Source of the DNA: Bacillota bacterium
GTDB taxonomy: Bacteria > Bacillota > Clostridia > Christensenellales > Aristaeellaceae
Direction: 5' to 3'
DNA length: 64,000 nt
Assembly (NCBI GenBank): GCA_023411375.1
Contig: JAEYOW010000056.1
Span: 14,673 to 78,672, forward strand
Part shown: positions 42,938 to 51,957 of the stretch, one piece after another
Numbering within the stretch: position 1 is the first letter of the stretch
Layout of the letters: the number at the start of each line of letters is the position of its first letter
The notes under the pieces: generated by a model
Told to the model about the DNA's origin: nothing
The model's input: only the letters and a program-made list of their open reading frames with translations
Database searches by the model: none
Position numbers and translations under genes: made by a program

Positions 42938-43987
42938 TTATTTTGCGCTTTTGATCGCCGTCCACATGGTGTTGTAGGCCAAGAGATAGTTGTCCTCAAT
43001 GTCGTGGAAGAACTCGCAGCGGTCGATGGCGGTCTGGTCGGGGTTGATGACATGGTTGGAAATGTATTCGTCCCCGATCAATTGCACGGTTTCGGTGTTG
43101 GGGGTGGAGTACCAGATTTCATCAAAGTTCATTTTTGCCACGTCGGGACGGCACATAAAGTCGATAAACTTTTCCGCGTTTTCCTTGTTTTTGGCGCCCT
43201 TGGGGATCACCATGGTGTCCACCCAGATATTGCTGCCCTCTTCGGGAATGGCATAATCAAGATCCTCGTTCAGAGAAATGGCGTACATCGCGTCGCCGTT
43301 CCACATCAGTGCCAAAGCCGCCTCACCTGCGACCATCTTATCCTTGGTTTCGTCCACCTGATACGCCTTGACGATTCCGCGCTTCTTCTGGTCAATCAAA
43401 AGCTCCTTAGCGGCGTTCATTTCCAACGGGTCGCGGGTGTTCATGCTGTAGCCGAGATACTTCAGCGCCACGCCCATCGAGTCGCGGATGGAGTCCAGCA
43501 TAAAGACGTTGTCCTTATACTTATCATCAAACAAAATGCTCCAGCTGGTCACGGGTTCATCCACCATGGTTTTGTTGTAGCAAATGCCCACGGTGCCCCA
43601 CATGTACGGCACGGTATACTTTTCGTCGGGGTCGTAATACTGTCCTTTGAAATTTTTATCGATGTTTTGATAGTTGGGCACGTTATCCAGATTGATTTCC
43701 TCCAGAAGGCCCTCCGAGGCGAGACGCTCCACGCAGTAGTCGGAGGGAATCACCACGTCAAAGGAGGAGGGGGAGTTGCGCACCTGCACCATCATGTCCT
43801 CATTGGTGGTGAAGTAGGTCATGTTGACGGTGATGCCGGTCTCCTGCTCAAAGAGCTTAATGGCGTCCGGGCTGATGTATTCCTCCCAGTTGTACACCGT
43901 TACCGAGCCGCCGTCCGCCAGCGCGGCGGCGGGCAGCACGGACAGAACCATAAGGCATGCGAGAACCAGAGAAAGGACCTTTTTCAT
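42938..43987 (-). CDS. potD: Spermidine/putrescine-binding protein PotD
   Basis: A 349-residue extracellular polyamine-binding protein: signal peptide (cut after ALA near residue 24), then VYNWEEYISPDAIKLFEQ, typical of PotD/PotF, and acidic binding-site motifs such as VPYMWGTVGI. No lipobox Cys. Last gene of the potABCD operon, 57 bases after potC, with a hairpin terminator behind it. Confidence 0.92.
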   Translation of the reverse strand: MKKVLSLVLACLMVLSVLPAAALADGGSVTVYNWEEYISPDAIKLFEQETGITVNMTYFTTNEDMMVQVRNSPSSFDVVIPSDYCVERLASEGLLEEINLDNVPNYQNIDKNFKGQYYDPDEKYTVPYMWGTVGICYNKTMVDEPVTSWSILFDDKYKDNVFMLDSIRDSMGVALKYLGYSMNTRDPLEMNAAKELLIDQKKRGIVKAYQVDETKDKMVAGEAALALMWNGDAMYAISLNEDLDYAIPEEGSNIWVDTMVIPKGAKNKENAEKFIDFMCRPDVAKMNFDEIWYSTPNTETVQLIGDEYISNHVINPDQTAIDRCEFFHDIEDNYLLAYNTMWTAIKSAK

Positions 43988-44044
43988 TTTAGTTACCCTC
44001 CAATAATCGTTTGGTTATGGTTAAGGCGCTGCGCGCCGTGGCCG

Positions 44045-44830
44045 TCAGGCTTTTTTCAGCCCGCGATTGTCGCGGCTTGAACGCCGGTTTACAATCAGCA
44101 AAAGGATTAATAGCGACAGGAACATCAGCGCGCTCAGCGCGTTGAGCGTCGGCTCGATGCCGATGCGCGCCTTGGAATAGATGAGCGTGGACAGGTTTTG
44201 CACCATGGGGCTGGTGGTGAAGTAGCTGATGACAAAATCGTCCAGCGACAGGGTGAACGCCAGCAACGCGCCCGTTACCACGCCCTCGCGCACCTCGGGT
44301 AAAATCACGTGCATCAGCGCGTAGGTGGGCGTCGCGCCCAGGTCCAGCGCCGCCTCGTAGGTGTGCTTGTTCATCTGCTTCAGCTTTGGCATGACGGATA
44401 AAATCACATACGGGGTATTGAAGGTGATGTGCGCGAACAGCATCGTCACAAAGCCGCGCTCAATGCGGGAGAACGTGAACAGGATCATCAGCGAGATACC
44501 GGTCACGATATCCGGCATGGTCATGGGCAGATTGGTAATCGTCATCATCACGGACTGCGGGCGCTTCTTCATGGCGTGAATGCCGATGGCAGCCAGCGTG
44601 CCAAGAATGGTCGCCGCGATAGCCGCGATGACCGCCACGGCGAGGGTGATATAAAGCGCCTTCATGATCGCCTCGTCGCGAAACAGCTCCTGATACCAGC
44701 GGAAGCTGAACCCTTCCCACTTGGCACGGCTTTTTCCGGCGTTGAAGGATTGCACGATCAGCACGGCGATGGGCAGGTAAAGGAACAGAAGCACCAGCGC
44801 AAGATAGAATTTCTTGATAAAACGCTTCAT
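44045..44830 (-). CDS. potC: Spermidine/putrescine ABC transporter permease PotC
   Basis: A 261-residue permease with six membrane helices and an EAA loop (YEAALDLGATPTYALMHVILP near residue 180). Its start overlaps the potB stop by 4 bases. With PotB it forms the polyamine channel energised by PotA. Confidence 0.92.
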   Translation of the reverse strand: MKRFIKKFYLALVLLFLYLPIAVLIVQSFNAGKSRAKWEGFSFRWYQELFRDEAIMKALYITLAVAVIAAIAATILGTLAAIGIHAMKKRPQSVMMTITNLPMTMPDIVTGISLMILFTFSRIERGFVTMLFAHITFNTPYVILSVMPKLKQMNKHTYEAALDLGATPTYALMHVILPEVREGVVTGALLAFTLSLDDFVISYFTTSPMVQNLSTLIYSKARIGIEPTLNALSALMFLSLLILLLIVNRRSSRDNRGLKKA

Positions 44831-45819
44831 GCGATGCCTCCTCCTTCCCCTTCGGGATCGGCCTTGCGCAGGATGCCAAGGCTTACCAGAATCAGCAGCA
44901 TCATTACCAGTGACAGCGCGCTGCCCACGCCCCAGTCGTTTGCGGTGAGGAACATGCTCTCAATCAGGTCGCCAAACATCATGGTGTGCCCGCCGCCCAG
45001 GATGCGGGGAATGAAGAAGGTCGTTACCGAGGGCATGAACACCATCGTAATGCCGGAGATGATACCCGGCAGGCTCAGGGGCAGCGTCACCCTCGTAAAC
45101 GTCCTGACGCCGTTGGCGCCAAGGTCCTGCGCGGCCTCCATCAGCTTGTAGTCCAGCTTGTTCAGCGACGTGTAAATAGGGAACACCATAAACGGCAGGA
45201 AGTTATACACCATTCCAAGCAGCACGGCACCGTCGTTATACATCAGCTTGACGCCGCCGATGCCCAGCGCGCGCAGCATGGAGTTGATCAATCCCTGATC
45301 TTCCAGCAGCGACATCCACGCGATGGTGCGAAGCAGAAAGTTCATCCACATCGGAATGATAAACAGCACAACGATGGTGGAGCCGATCTTCATTTCCCGG
45401 TCGGCCATAAACAGCGCCGCCGGGTAGCCCAGAAACAGGCAGATCACCGTGCACCACAGAGCCATCCACAGGGAATAGAGCAGAATATCGATATTGACCG
45501 TGCCGCGCTGGATAAGCACCGCGTAGTCCGGACCCAGCTCCTCATACATCTTGTTGACGGAATAGTTGCTGTCCCAGAAATTGATGAAGTTATCCAGCGT
45601 AAAGGCGCCGGTTGCGGAGCTGGTAAAGGCATACCAGGCGATCAGCACGCAGGGGACGATCGTGAACAGGATCATCCACAGCGTGTAAGGCATGGCGAAG
45701 AACGAGCGCTTCACCCCGTGATTTCGCCTGACGGCCGCTACGCAAAGCACCGCGAACAGCGCCGCCGCCAGCCCGATCACCCAAAGCGCCCAGGAGGGCA
45801 GCTGAAGGGCCTGGTTCAT
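44827..45819 (-). CDS. potB: Spermidine/putrescine ABC transporter permease PotB
   Basis: A 330-residue permease, somewhat longer than the usual 280 because of an extra N-terminal helix (residues 8-28). The EAA motif (MEAAQDLGANGVRTFTRVTLP) is near residue 235. It starts directly after the potA stop and overlaps potC by 4 bases. Confidence 0.92.
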   Translation of the reverse strand: MNQALQLPSWALWVIGLAAALFAVLCVAAVRRNHGVKRSFFAMPYTLWMILFTIVPCVLIAWYAFTSSATGAFTLDNFINFWDSNYSVNKMYEELGPDYAVLIQRGTVNIDILLYSLWMALWCTVICLFLGYPAALFMADREMKIGSTIVVLFIIPMWMNFLLRTIAWMSLLEDQGLINSMLRALGIGGVKLMYNDGAVLLGMVYNFLPFMVFPIYTSLNKLDYKLMEAAQDLGANGVRTFTRVTLPLSLPGIISGITMVFMPSVTTFFIPRILGGGHTMMFGDLIESMFLTANDWGVGSALSLVMMLLILVSLGILRKADPEGEGGGIA

Positions 45820-46899
45820 TTACGCTTCGCCTCCCTCGTCTCCGCTCAGAGGCTCATCCATGGGCTTCATGATATGGATGTTGTAAGGCACGATGCTGAG
45901 CCCCACGAGGGTGCCCTGCGCCTGCATGATAGTGGAGTGCACCTTAAACACCGTCTCGCCCGTATCAATCATCATTTCATAATGCACGCCCTTAAAGAGT
46001 ACGCTCTTCACCACGCCGCTGATCTGCCCGATGTCCTCGCCCACAATCATGATATCCTCGGGGCGGATGACCACGTCCACGGGTGCGTTTTTGCCAAAGC
46101 CAGCGTCCACACAGGGAAAATCGTTGCCGCTGAAACGCACCAGCTCGTCGCGGAGCATGGTGCCGCGCAGGATGTTGCTCTCTCCGATGAAATCGGCCAC
46201 AAAAGCGTTGGCGGGTTCGTCGTAAATGCGCTTTGGATCGCCGATTTGAAGAATATGCCCATCGCGCATGACAACGACTGTATCGCTCATGGTGAGGGCC
46301 TCCTCCTGGTCGTGCGTCACATAGATGAAGGTAATACCCAGGCGCTGCTGCATGCTTTTAAGCTCAAGCTGCATTTCCTTGCGCAACTTTAAGTCCAGCG
46401 CGCCAAGCGGCTCGTCCAGCAGCAAAACCTCGGGTTCGTTAACCAGCGCGCGGGCGATGGCCACGCGCTGCTGCTGCCCGCCGGAAAGCGCGTCCACGCT
46501 GCGCTTTCCGTAACCGCGCAGGTTGACCAGATCCAGCATTCGGTCCACGCGTTTTTTGATCTCATCGCGCGGGGTTTTGGCAATTTTCAGGCCGAAGGCG
46601 ATGTTATCCTGAACGTTTAAGTGGGGGAAGAGCGCGTATTTCTGAAACACCGTGTTGACGCGGCGCTTGTATGGCGGGATTTCGGTGATGTCCTTGCCTT
46701 CAAAATACACGGTTCCCTCGGTGGGATACTCAAAACCGCCGATAATGCGCAGCGTGGTCGTCTTGCCGCAGCCGCTGGGCCCGAGCAAAGTGACGAACTC
46801 CTTCTTCCTTACATACAGGTCGATATTGCAAAGAACCTGGGTGCCGTCAAACTCCTTGGAAATACCCTTAAGGTCGATGAGGTGCTCTTGCTCAATCAT
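45820..46899 (-). CDS. potA: Spermidine/putrescine ABC transporter ATPase PotA
   Basis: A 359-residue ATPase: Walker A GPSGCGKTT near residue 40, signature LSGGQQQR near 140, Walker B VLLLDEPLGALD near 160, switch His in THDQEEAL, and a C-terminal TOBE domain (about 275-350). The only ABC ATPase gene in the window. GAGC/GGAG-type ribosome site before the ATG. It powers PotBC uptake of polyamines. Confidence 0.93.
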   Translation of the reverse strand: MIEQEHLIDLKGISKEFDGTQVLCNIDLYVRKKEFVTLLGPSGCGKTTTLRIIGGFEYPTEGTVYFEGKDITEIPPYKRRVNTVFQKYALFPHLNVQDNIAFGLKIAKTPRDEIKKRVDRMLDLVNLRGYGKRSVDALSGGQQQRVAIARALVNEPEVLLLDEPLGALDLKLRKEMQLELKSMQQRLGITFIYVTHDQEEALTMSDTVVVMRDGHILQIGDPKRIYDEPANAFVADFIGESNILRGTMLRDELVRFSGNDFPCVDAGFGKNAPVDVVIRPEDIMIVGEDIGQISGVVKSVLFKGVHYEMMIDTGETVFKVHSTIMQAQGTLVGLSIVPYNIHIMKPMDEPLSGDEGGEA

Positions 46900-46961
46900 G
46901 GGAGTGGCTCCTTATCATGAATGGAATAATTCGACGCGCTCCGAAGGCGGAGGCCCCGGGT

Positions 46962-47501
46962 TTAAAAGCTTGGCGGAGTAGAAACCCACAGCACGGTCGC
47001 GGGATTTGCGCCCGTGTTTTCAAGGTAATGCGTCGTGGCGGGATGCAGACAAAAGCTGGCGCCTTTTTTGACGACAAGGCTGCGTTTGCCCGCGATCAGC
47101 CTGACCTGTCCTTTCAGCACATAGCCGAACTCCTCGCCCTCAATGGGCGGCATCACATGGCTTTTGCCGCCCGGCTGAAGCTCCAGCAAAATCGGCTCCA
47201 TGCTGTTCTTCTGCGCGCCTGGCACCAGCCAGGTGATTTTGCGGCCATCCTCGGCGTCTTCCTTTTCAAACATGTCCTGCGGCGCGAATACCACCTTCTC
47301 CGCGCTGTCGTCTGAAAAAAACGCTTGAAGCGTAACGCCAAGACATTCCAGCATGTCCTTCAGGGTGGCGATGGAAGGGGAGGCCAGTTCTCGCTCCACC
47401 TGGGAAATAAAGCCCTTGCTGAGCTCGCAACGGTCCGCGAGCTCCTCCTGCGTAAGTCCGCGCTGAATGCGAAGCTCGCGCAGCTTTTCGCCGATTTCCA
47501 T
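46962..47501 (-). CDS. XRE-cupin regulator of the pot operon (PuuR-like)
   Basis: A 179-residue regulator. Residues 5-60 are an XRE helix-turn-helix (LRIQRGLTQEELADRCELSKGFISQVERE). Residues 105-175 are a cupin domain (HVMPPIEGEEFGYVLKGQVRLIAG), which binds the inducer, probably a polyamine. First gene of the operon, 62 bases before potA. Repeated AAGTTTA sites in its leader suggest it represses its own promoter. Confidence 0.87.
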   Translation of the reverse strand: MEIGEKLRELRIQRGLTQEELADRCELSKGFISQVERELASPSIATLKDMLECLGVTLQAFFSDDSAEKVVFAPQDMFEKEDAEDGRKITWLVPGAQKNSMEPILLELQPGGKSHVMPPIEGEEFGYVLKGQVRLIAGKRSLVVKKGASFCLHPATTHYLENTGANPATVLWVSTPPSF

Positions 47502-47519
47502 GCCTGATCGCCTCCCCGG

Positions 47520-47565
47520 AAGTTTAGTATAGGTAATCTGCCCGAAGTTTAGAATAAGTAAACTT
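47520..47565. promoter_or_regulatory. AAGTTTA operator repeats of the pot operon
   Basis: AAGTTTA at 47520-47526, again at 47545-47551, and its complement TAAACTT at 47559-47565. The last two form a perfect dyad with a 7-base centre. They lie just downstream of the predicted start of transcription, where a bound regulator would block RNA polymerase. Confidence 0.65.
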
Positions 47566-47578
47566 TAAAACAGCATGT

Positions 47579-47607
47579 ATTAAACCATAAAGGGGGTCGG
47601 CTGTCAA
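47579..47607 (-). promoter_or_regulatory. Sigma-A promoter of the regulator-potABCD operon
   Basis: On the minus strand TTGACA (47602-47607), 17-base spacer, TTTAAT (47579-47584). RNA would start near 47572, immediately upstream of the AAGTTTA repeats. Confidence 0.75.
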
Positions 47608-47679
47608 TATCATTTTTCGCAAAATTGAACAAAAATTTTTGCCTTTAAAAATATCAAGGTGAAAAAGATAAAAAACCGG

Positions 47680-47708
47680 TTGACAAACCCTGAAGTATTC
47701 GCTATAAT
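47680..47708 (+). promoter_or_regulatory. Consensus sigma-A promoter of the gntR operon
   Basis: TTGACA (47680-47685), 17-base spacer, TATAAT (47703-47708), a perfect consensus. It is about 185 bases before the gntR start, leaving a long leader. Confidence 0.8.
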
Positions 47709-47716
47709 GCAATAAC

Positions 47717-47728
47717 TGGTATATACCA
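47717..47728. promoter_or_regulatory. GntR-type operator at the transcription start
   Basis: TGGTATATACCA is a perfect 12-base palindrome of the TGGT-N4-ACCA type bound by HutC/NagR-like GntR regulators. It begins about 9 bases after the -10 box, so the product of the first gene probably represses its own operon here. Confidence 0.7.
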
Positions 47729-47767
47729 ATTAGATATGATATATACATATAGCCATATTATACTACA

Positions 47768-47811
47768 CAAGATTGTACGCTGGAGGGATGTATGGAAATT
47801 GTTCTGTAGGA
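47768..47811 (+). other. Leader element with 5-codon ORF, similar to the 34.7 kb leader
   Basis: GGAGG (47782-47786) is followed 5 bases later by ATG GAA ATT GTT CTG TAG (47792-47809), a five-residue ORF reading MEIVL. The leader at 34732-34778 has the same order: GGAGG, then GTG GAA TCG GTT CTG TGA (MESVL). With one two-base and one single-base gap, 34 of 44 bases match, including bases before the ribosome site. Either a shared regulatory uORF or a conserved RNA element. Confidence 0.4.
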
Positions 47812-47892
47812 ATGGTTGTAAGACAGGCTTTTCATACGCTATAATATAGCTGGATTGCGACATGAAACGTATGAAAGTATGGTGAACGGCGT

Positions 47893-48624
47893 ATGACAAC
47901 CACTGGCAGGCCGGTTCCGGCGTATCGCATGATCAAGGAGGATATCCTGCGCCAGATTGATCAGGGTGAGCTTTTGCCCGACCAGTGCCTGCTGTCCGAG
48001 CGGGATATGTGCCTGAAATACGGCATCAGCCGCATGACTGTGCGGCAGGCGATTAACGAGCTCGAAATGCAGGGCTATCTGTACCGCATTCAGGGGAAGG
48101 GCACGTTTGTCAGCAGCCGGAAGATGGAGCAGCCGCTAATAGGCATCACCGGCTTTTCGGACGATATGCGCAGCCGCGGCAAGGTTCCCGGCTCGCAGAT
48201 GCTGGCGGCGGGCACGCGAGGCGCGGATAAGACGCTCGCCAGCGCGCTGTCCGTGCCGCTGGGAAGCCAGGTAATTGAGCTTAAGCGGCTTCGGTTGGCT
48301 GATCACGTGCCGATGGCGCTGGAGGATGCTTATCTGAATTACGACCTGTGCAAGGACATCTTGAAATTTGACCTTTCAAACGCCTCGCTCTACCACATTT
48401 TGAAGGAAGAGCTTGGGCTGGAGCTGCGCAAGGGAAGACAGTATATGGAAGCGACGCTGACCGACGCTGCGCAGTCCAAACTGCTGGAGGTGCCGGAGGG
48501 CACGGTGGCGCTGGCCATTGAACGCCATATATCCACGGGGGATGGGACGCCGCTGGAGGTTGTGTATTCCGTATACCGCGGCGACCTGTTCCGGTTCTAT
48601 ATCGAGTTGGATGGGACCAAATAA
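47893..48624 (+). CDS. GntR/HutC-family transcriptional regulator
   Basis: A 243-residue regulator. Residues 8-75 are a GntR winged helix (LLSERDMCLKYGISRMTVRQAINELEMQG, IQGKGTFV). Residues 95-240 are a UTRA ligand-binding domain, which in relatives such as NagR/DasR binds amino-sugar phosphates. It heads a catabolic operon with SIS and hexosaminidase-like proteins, and a TGGT-N4-ACCA operator lies at its promoter. The ribosome site before ATG 47893 is weak. Confidence 0.87.
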   Translation: MTTTGRPVPAYRMIKEDILRQIDQGELLPDQCLLSERDMCLKYGISRMTVRQAINELEMQGYLYRIQGKGTFVSSRKMEQPLIGITGFSDDMRSRGKVPGSQMLAAGTRGADKTLASALSVPLGSQVIELKRLRLADHVPMALEDAYLNYDLCKDILKFDLSNASLYHILKEELGLELRKGRQYMEATLTDAAQSKLLEVPEGTVALAIERHISTGDGTPLEVVYSVYRGDLFRFYIELDGTK

Positions 48625-48779
48625 GCCCTGAGCAGGCTGTGTCTCATCCAGTGAGGGGAGTATCCAAGTACCTGGGGTTTCGTCGGCAATCAGTGCTGCG
48701 TGAGGGGCCGGCACGCGGGAGTGATGAATGAGAGCCGGGTATGGAAGATAAATCATCATACAAAGAGGAGAGACACACC

Positions 48780-50045
48780 ATGAAAAGGATGCTCGCATGT
48801 TTCCTGACCCTTTCTTTGTGCATCTGCCTGCTTGGTTGCGCCAGCGCGTCCGGCGAGGAGACGATTACGGTAGCCCTTTGGGGCGACGACGCACGCAAGG
48901 CGGCCTTCCAGGAGCTTTTTGCCCCGCTGGAGGCGGAAAAGAACATCAAGATGGATGTTCAGGTTTATCCCGCGTCCGAATACGCGACCAAAATCCTGAC
49001 CCAGATCGCGGGCGGCAGCGCGCCGGACGTTGTTTGGCTGACGGAGCGTTATTATCCTCTTTTTGCGTCACAGGGCGTGCTGGCGGACCTGAACCCGCTG
49101 ATGTCAGACGCGGCGTATAAATTTGAGGACTATTCAGCATCGCTCGTTGGCAATTATCTTGTCGGCGGCAATCTGATGGCCGTTCCGTTTACGGCTAATC
49201 CCGTCGCGCTGTTCTACAACGCCTCCCTGTTCCAGGAAGCCGGGCTGGAAACGCCTTTGGAACTGTATCAAAAGGGCGAGTGGACGTTCGACCGGATGCT
49301 GGAATGCGCTAAGGCCATCACGGCGCTTGGCAACGGCACGTATGGCGTGAGCTTTCTTCAGACGGGCGACCCCACCAACTGGCCGGTGCTGCTCAACTAT
49401 TTCTGGACGCAGGGCGTCGACTTTTTCAATGCCGATACGACGCGGTGCACCGTCAATACGCCCGAAGGCGTTGCCGCGCTCCAAAAATACTACGATATGA
49501 TGTTTGTGGACAATGTGCATGTTAAGCCCAGCGATACTGTAGCCTTTGAATCCGGAAAACTGGGTATGTACCAGGATAATCCGAGCGCTTCCGCCAACTA
49601 TCAGGATGTTGGGTTTGACTGGGATTATATCTGCTTCCCGGCAAACGGCGAGGGGGAGCTAAACAACGTGGTCGGCGTGGCGCTCTACGGCGTGATCAAC
49701 ACCACGAAAAACTACGAAGCCGCGCTGGATGTGGTGAAGTATATCACCGGTGAGGAACTGCAGACGGCGCTGCAAAAAACCTTTACGCCCACGCGCGAAT
49801 CCCTGAAGGCCTCCGAGGCGTTTCTGGGCGTCAGCGAAAAGATGCCCACCCCTAAGGCAAGAGGAATACTGTATGGCGACGTGTTTGCCGCGACTACCAA
49901 AACCTATCCCGCCACCACAAATTGGGCGGAAATCAACCTGAAGGTTAAGGAGATTCTGGACAAGCTTTATACGGGCAACTACAGCGTCGCCGACGTTGCG
50001 GCCGAGCTGGAGCGCGAAGTGAACGCGCTGCTGGCGTTGCAATAA
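48780..50045 (+). CDS. Sugar ABC transporter substrate-binding lipoprotein
   Basis: A 421-residue binding protein. The signal sequence ends in the lipobox LLGC (Cys near residue 19), so it is lipid-anchored, unlike the other binding proteins here. Family-1 solute-binding fold (TVALWGDDARKAAFQE start). GAGGAGAG lies upstream of ATG 48780; an in-frame ATG at 48741 lacks a ribosome site and would bury the signal. It probably delivers the glycan fragment degraded by the downstream operon. Confidence 0.88.
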   Translation: MKRMLACFLTLSLCICLLGCASASGEETITVALWGDDARKAAFQELFAPLEAEKNIKMDVQVYPASEYATKILTQIAGGSAPDVVWLTERYYPLFASQGVLADLNPLMSDAAYKFEDYSASLVGNYLVGGNLMAVPFTANPVALFYNASLFQEAGLETPLELYQKGEWTFDRMLECAKAITALGNGTYGVSFLQTGDPTNWPVLLNYFWTQGVDFFNADTTRCTVNTPEGVAALQKYYDMMFVDNVHVKPSDTVAFESGKLGMYQDNPSASANYQDVGFDWDYICFPANGEGELNNVVGVALYGVINTTKNYEAALDVVKYITGEELQTALQKTFTPTRESLKASEAFLGVSEKMPTPKARGILYGDVFAATTKTYPATTNWAEINLKVKEILDKLYTGNYSVADVAAELEREVNALLALQ

Positions 50046-50081
50046 CCGATCCCCTTTTCCGGTTCCCGAAAACGGGTAACG

Positions 50082-50113
50082 GGGCGCGCGCCGCCCTGCG
50101 CAGGCGCGCGCCC
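50082..50113 (+). terminator. GC-rich intercistronic hairpin after the binding-protein gene
   Basis: Perfect 11-base arms GGGCGCGCGCC/GGCGCGCGCCC with a 10-base loop and no T-run. More likely an mRNA stabiliser or partial block than a full terminator. Third case in this window of a hairpin between a sugar-binding protein and its permeases. Confidence 0.6.
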
Positions 50114-50138
50114 ACGCTTATAAAAAGGGGTGAGGCGC

Positions 50139-51053
50139 TTGGAGGCCAATCAAGGTACGCTGACGAAAAGAGCGGGCATTGGCAGGCGGGAAAGCCTGTA
50201 CGGCTATGCGCTGATTATGCCGATGCTGATCGGCTACGCCATCTTCGTGATTGCGCCGCTCGTCATTTTGCTGATACTGAGCCTGACTAACTATTCCCTG
50301 TTTGGCAAGGTAAGTTTCGTGGGGTTGCAGAACTATCTAAAGCTGTTCACGCAGGACGCCACGTTTACCGCCTCGGCAGTGAATACGGTGTACTTCGCGG
50401 CGCTGCTGGTGCCGCTCAATGTGGTGGTTACGCTGGCGCTGGCGCTGCTGATGTACCGCAGTTTCAAGGGCGTCGGGCTGTTCCGCACCATCTTGTTTAC
50501 TCCCTACGTCACCTCGATGGTTGCCTGGGCGGTTGTGTGGAAATACATGTTCCAAACGGATAACGGGTTGATAAACGCCGTGCTGGGATTGTTGGGAACC
50601 GCCCCCGTTAACTGGCTGTACACCGAAAGCGCGGCCATTCCCATCGCCGTGCTGGTGACGCTGCTGAAGGGCTTGGGCATGAATACCATTATCTTTATTT
50701 CCGCGCTTAAGGATGTGCCCGAAATGTATTACGAGGCGGGCCGGCTGGACGGCGCGTCCGCCTGGCAGCGCTTTCGCAATATCACGCTGCCCATGATTTC
50801 GCAGGCGATTTTTCTGGTGCTGATCCTCACGGTGATCGGCAGCTTCAAAATTTTCGGGCAAATCTATGTGATGACCAAGGGCGGACCGGTCGTAAGCTCC
50901 TACGTGTTTGTTTATTACATCTATACCACGGCCTTCCGAACCTATAAATTCGGATATGCTTCGGCGGTGTCCGCCATTCTGTTCCTGATTATTCTGGCGT
51001 TGACCGCCGTGCAGTGGTACGGGAAAAAGAGGTGGGTGTATTATGAAACGTAA
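50139..51053 (+). CDS. Sugar ABC transporter permease (MalF-type)
   Basis: A 304-residue permease with six helices and an EAA loop (YYEAGRLDGASAWQRFRNITLP) near residue 200. TTG 50139 is preferred: AAGGGG lies 8 bases upstream, whereas GTG 50130 falls inside that site. It overlaps the next permease gene by 11 bases. Confidence 0.86.
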   Translation: MEANQGTLTKRAGIGRRESLYGYALIMPMLIGYAIFVIAPLVILLILSLTNYSLFGKVSFVGLQNYLKLFTQDATFTASAVNTVYFAALLVPLNVVVTLALALLMYRSFKGVGLFRTILFTPYVTSMVAWAVVWKYMFQTDNGLINAVLGLLGTAPVNWLYTESAAIPIAVLVTLLKGLGMNTIIFISALKDVPEMYYEAGRLDGASAWQRFRNITLPMISQAIFLVLILTVIGSFKIFGQIYVMTKGGPVVSSYVFVYYIYTTAFRTYKFGYASAVSAILFLIILALTAVQWYGKKRWVYYET

Positions 51054-51882
51054 GCCCGGCCGCATAGCGGCGGTTGCGGGAAAATATCTTGCTCTGATTC
51101 TGATCAGCCTGCTCCTGATCTTCCCGTTTTACTGGATGATCATTACCTCGCTGAAGCATTATACGCAGATATTCGTATTCCCGCCGGAGCTTTTTCCCGC
51201 CAGCCTGACGCTGGAGAACTATGCGGAGCTGTTTAACGCGATGCCATTCTGGCGATACATGAAAAACAGCCTGCTGGTATCATGCGTTAACTGCGTCGGT
51301 ATTTTGGGCGTTACCTGTATGGCCGCATACGCATTTGCCAAAATTCGCTTTAAGGGCAGCAGCGCGTTGTTTCTGCTGTTTCTGGCCGGACTCATGATAC
51401 CTGTGGAAGTCATCACCGTGCCCCTGTATTTCCTTCTTGGCAAGGTTGGGTGGGTCGACCGTCTGATAAGCCTGACGGTTCCGTCCATCTTTGGCTCCGC
51501 CGGCGTGTTTGGGCTTTTCATCCTGCGGCAGTTCTTCATTACCGTGCCGGATGAGCTGATAGAGGCCGGCAAGATAGATGGATGCTCGCACCTGCGCACG
51601 CTGTTTACCATCGTCATGCCCATGGCGAAATCCGCCGTCGCGACGCTTGTTATCTTCACCTTTGCCAACTGCTGGAATGATTTCTTTCAGCCGTTGATTT
51701 TCCTTAATACCCAGGCCAACTATACGCTACCGCTGGGGCTTGCGATGTTTACGGATGAAAGCGGAACTAAGTGGCATCTGATCATGGCGGCGTCCTCGCT
51801 GGCGACGGTTCCGCTGCTTGTGGTATTCTTTTGCAGCCAGCGCAAGTTTATTGAGAGCATGGCGATGTCCGGGTTAAAATAA
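51043..51882 (+). CDS. Sugar ABC transporter permease (MalG-type)
   Basis: A 279-residue permease with six helices and the motif IEAGKIDGCSHLRTLFTIVMP near residue 180. Its ATG overlaps the upstream permease, and AGAGGTGG precedes it. The EAA loop is intact. Partner ATPase not encoded nearby. Confidence 0.87.
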   Translation: MKRKPGRIAAVAGKYLALILISLLLIFPFYWMIITSLKHYTQIFVFPPELFPASLTLENYAELFNAMPFWRYMKNSLLVSCVNCVGILGVTCMAAYAFAKIRFKGSSALFLLFLAGLMIPVEVITVPLYFLLGKVGWVDRLISLTVPSIFGSAGVFGLFILRQFFITVPDELIEAGKIDGCSHLRTLFTIVMPMAKSAVATLVIFTFANCWNDFFQPLIFLNTQANYTLPLGLAMFTDESGTKWHLIMAASSLATVPLLVVFFCSQRKFIESMAMSGLK

Positions 51883-51957
51883 TTTGGGGGCCGGATGTGG
51901 CGAGGGATTCCGTATATCTTTGTAATCGCGACAAAAAATGAGAGGAAGGGTCATCAC

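Noticed and set aside
42938..44080. A 456-codon plus-strand frame over potD
   Set aside because: It is antisense to a clearly identified potD and reads as low-complexity His/Val/Gly repeats.
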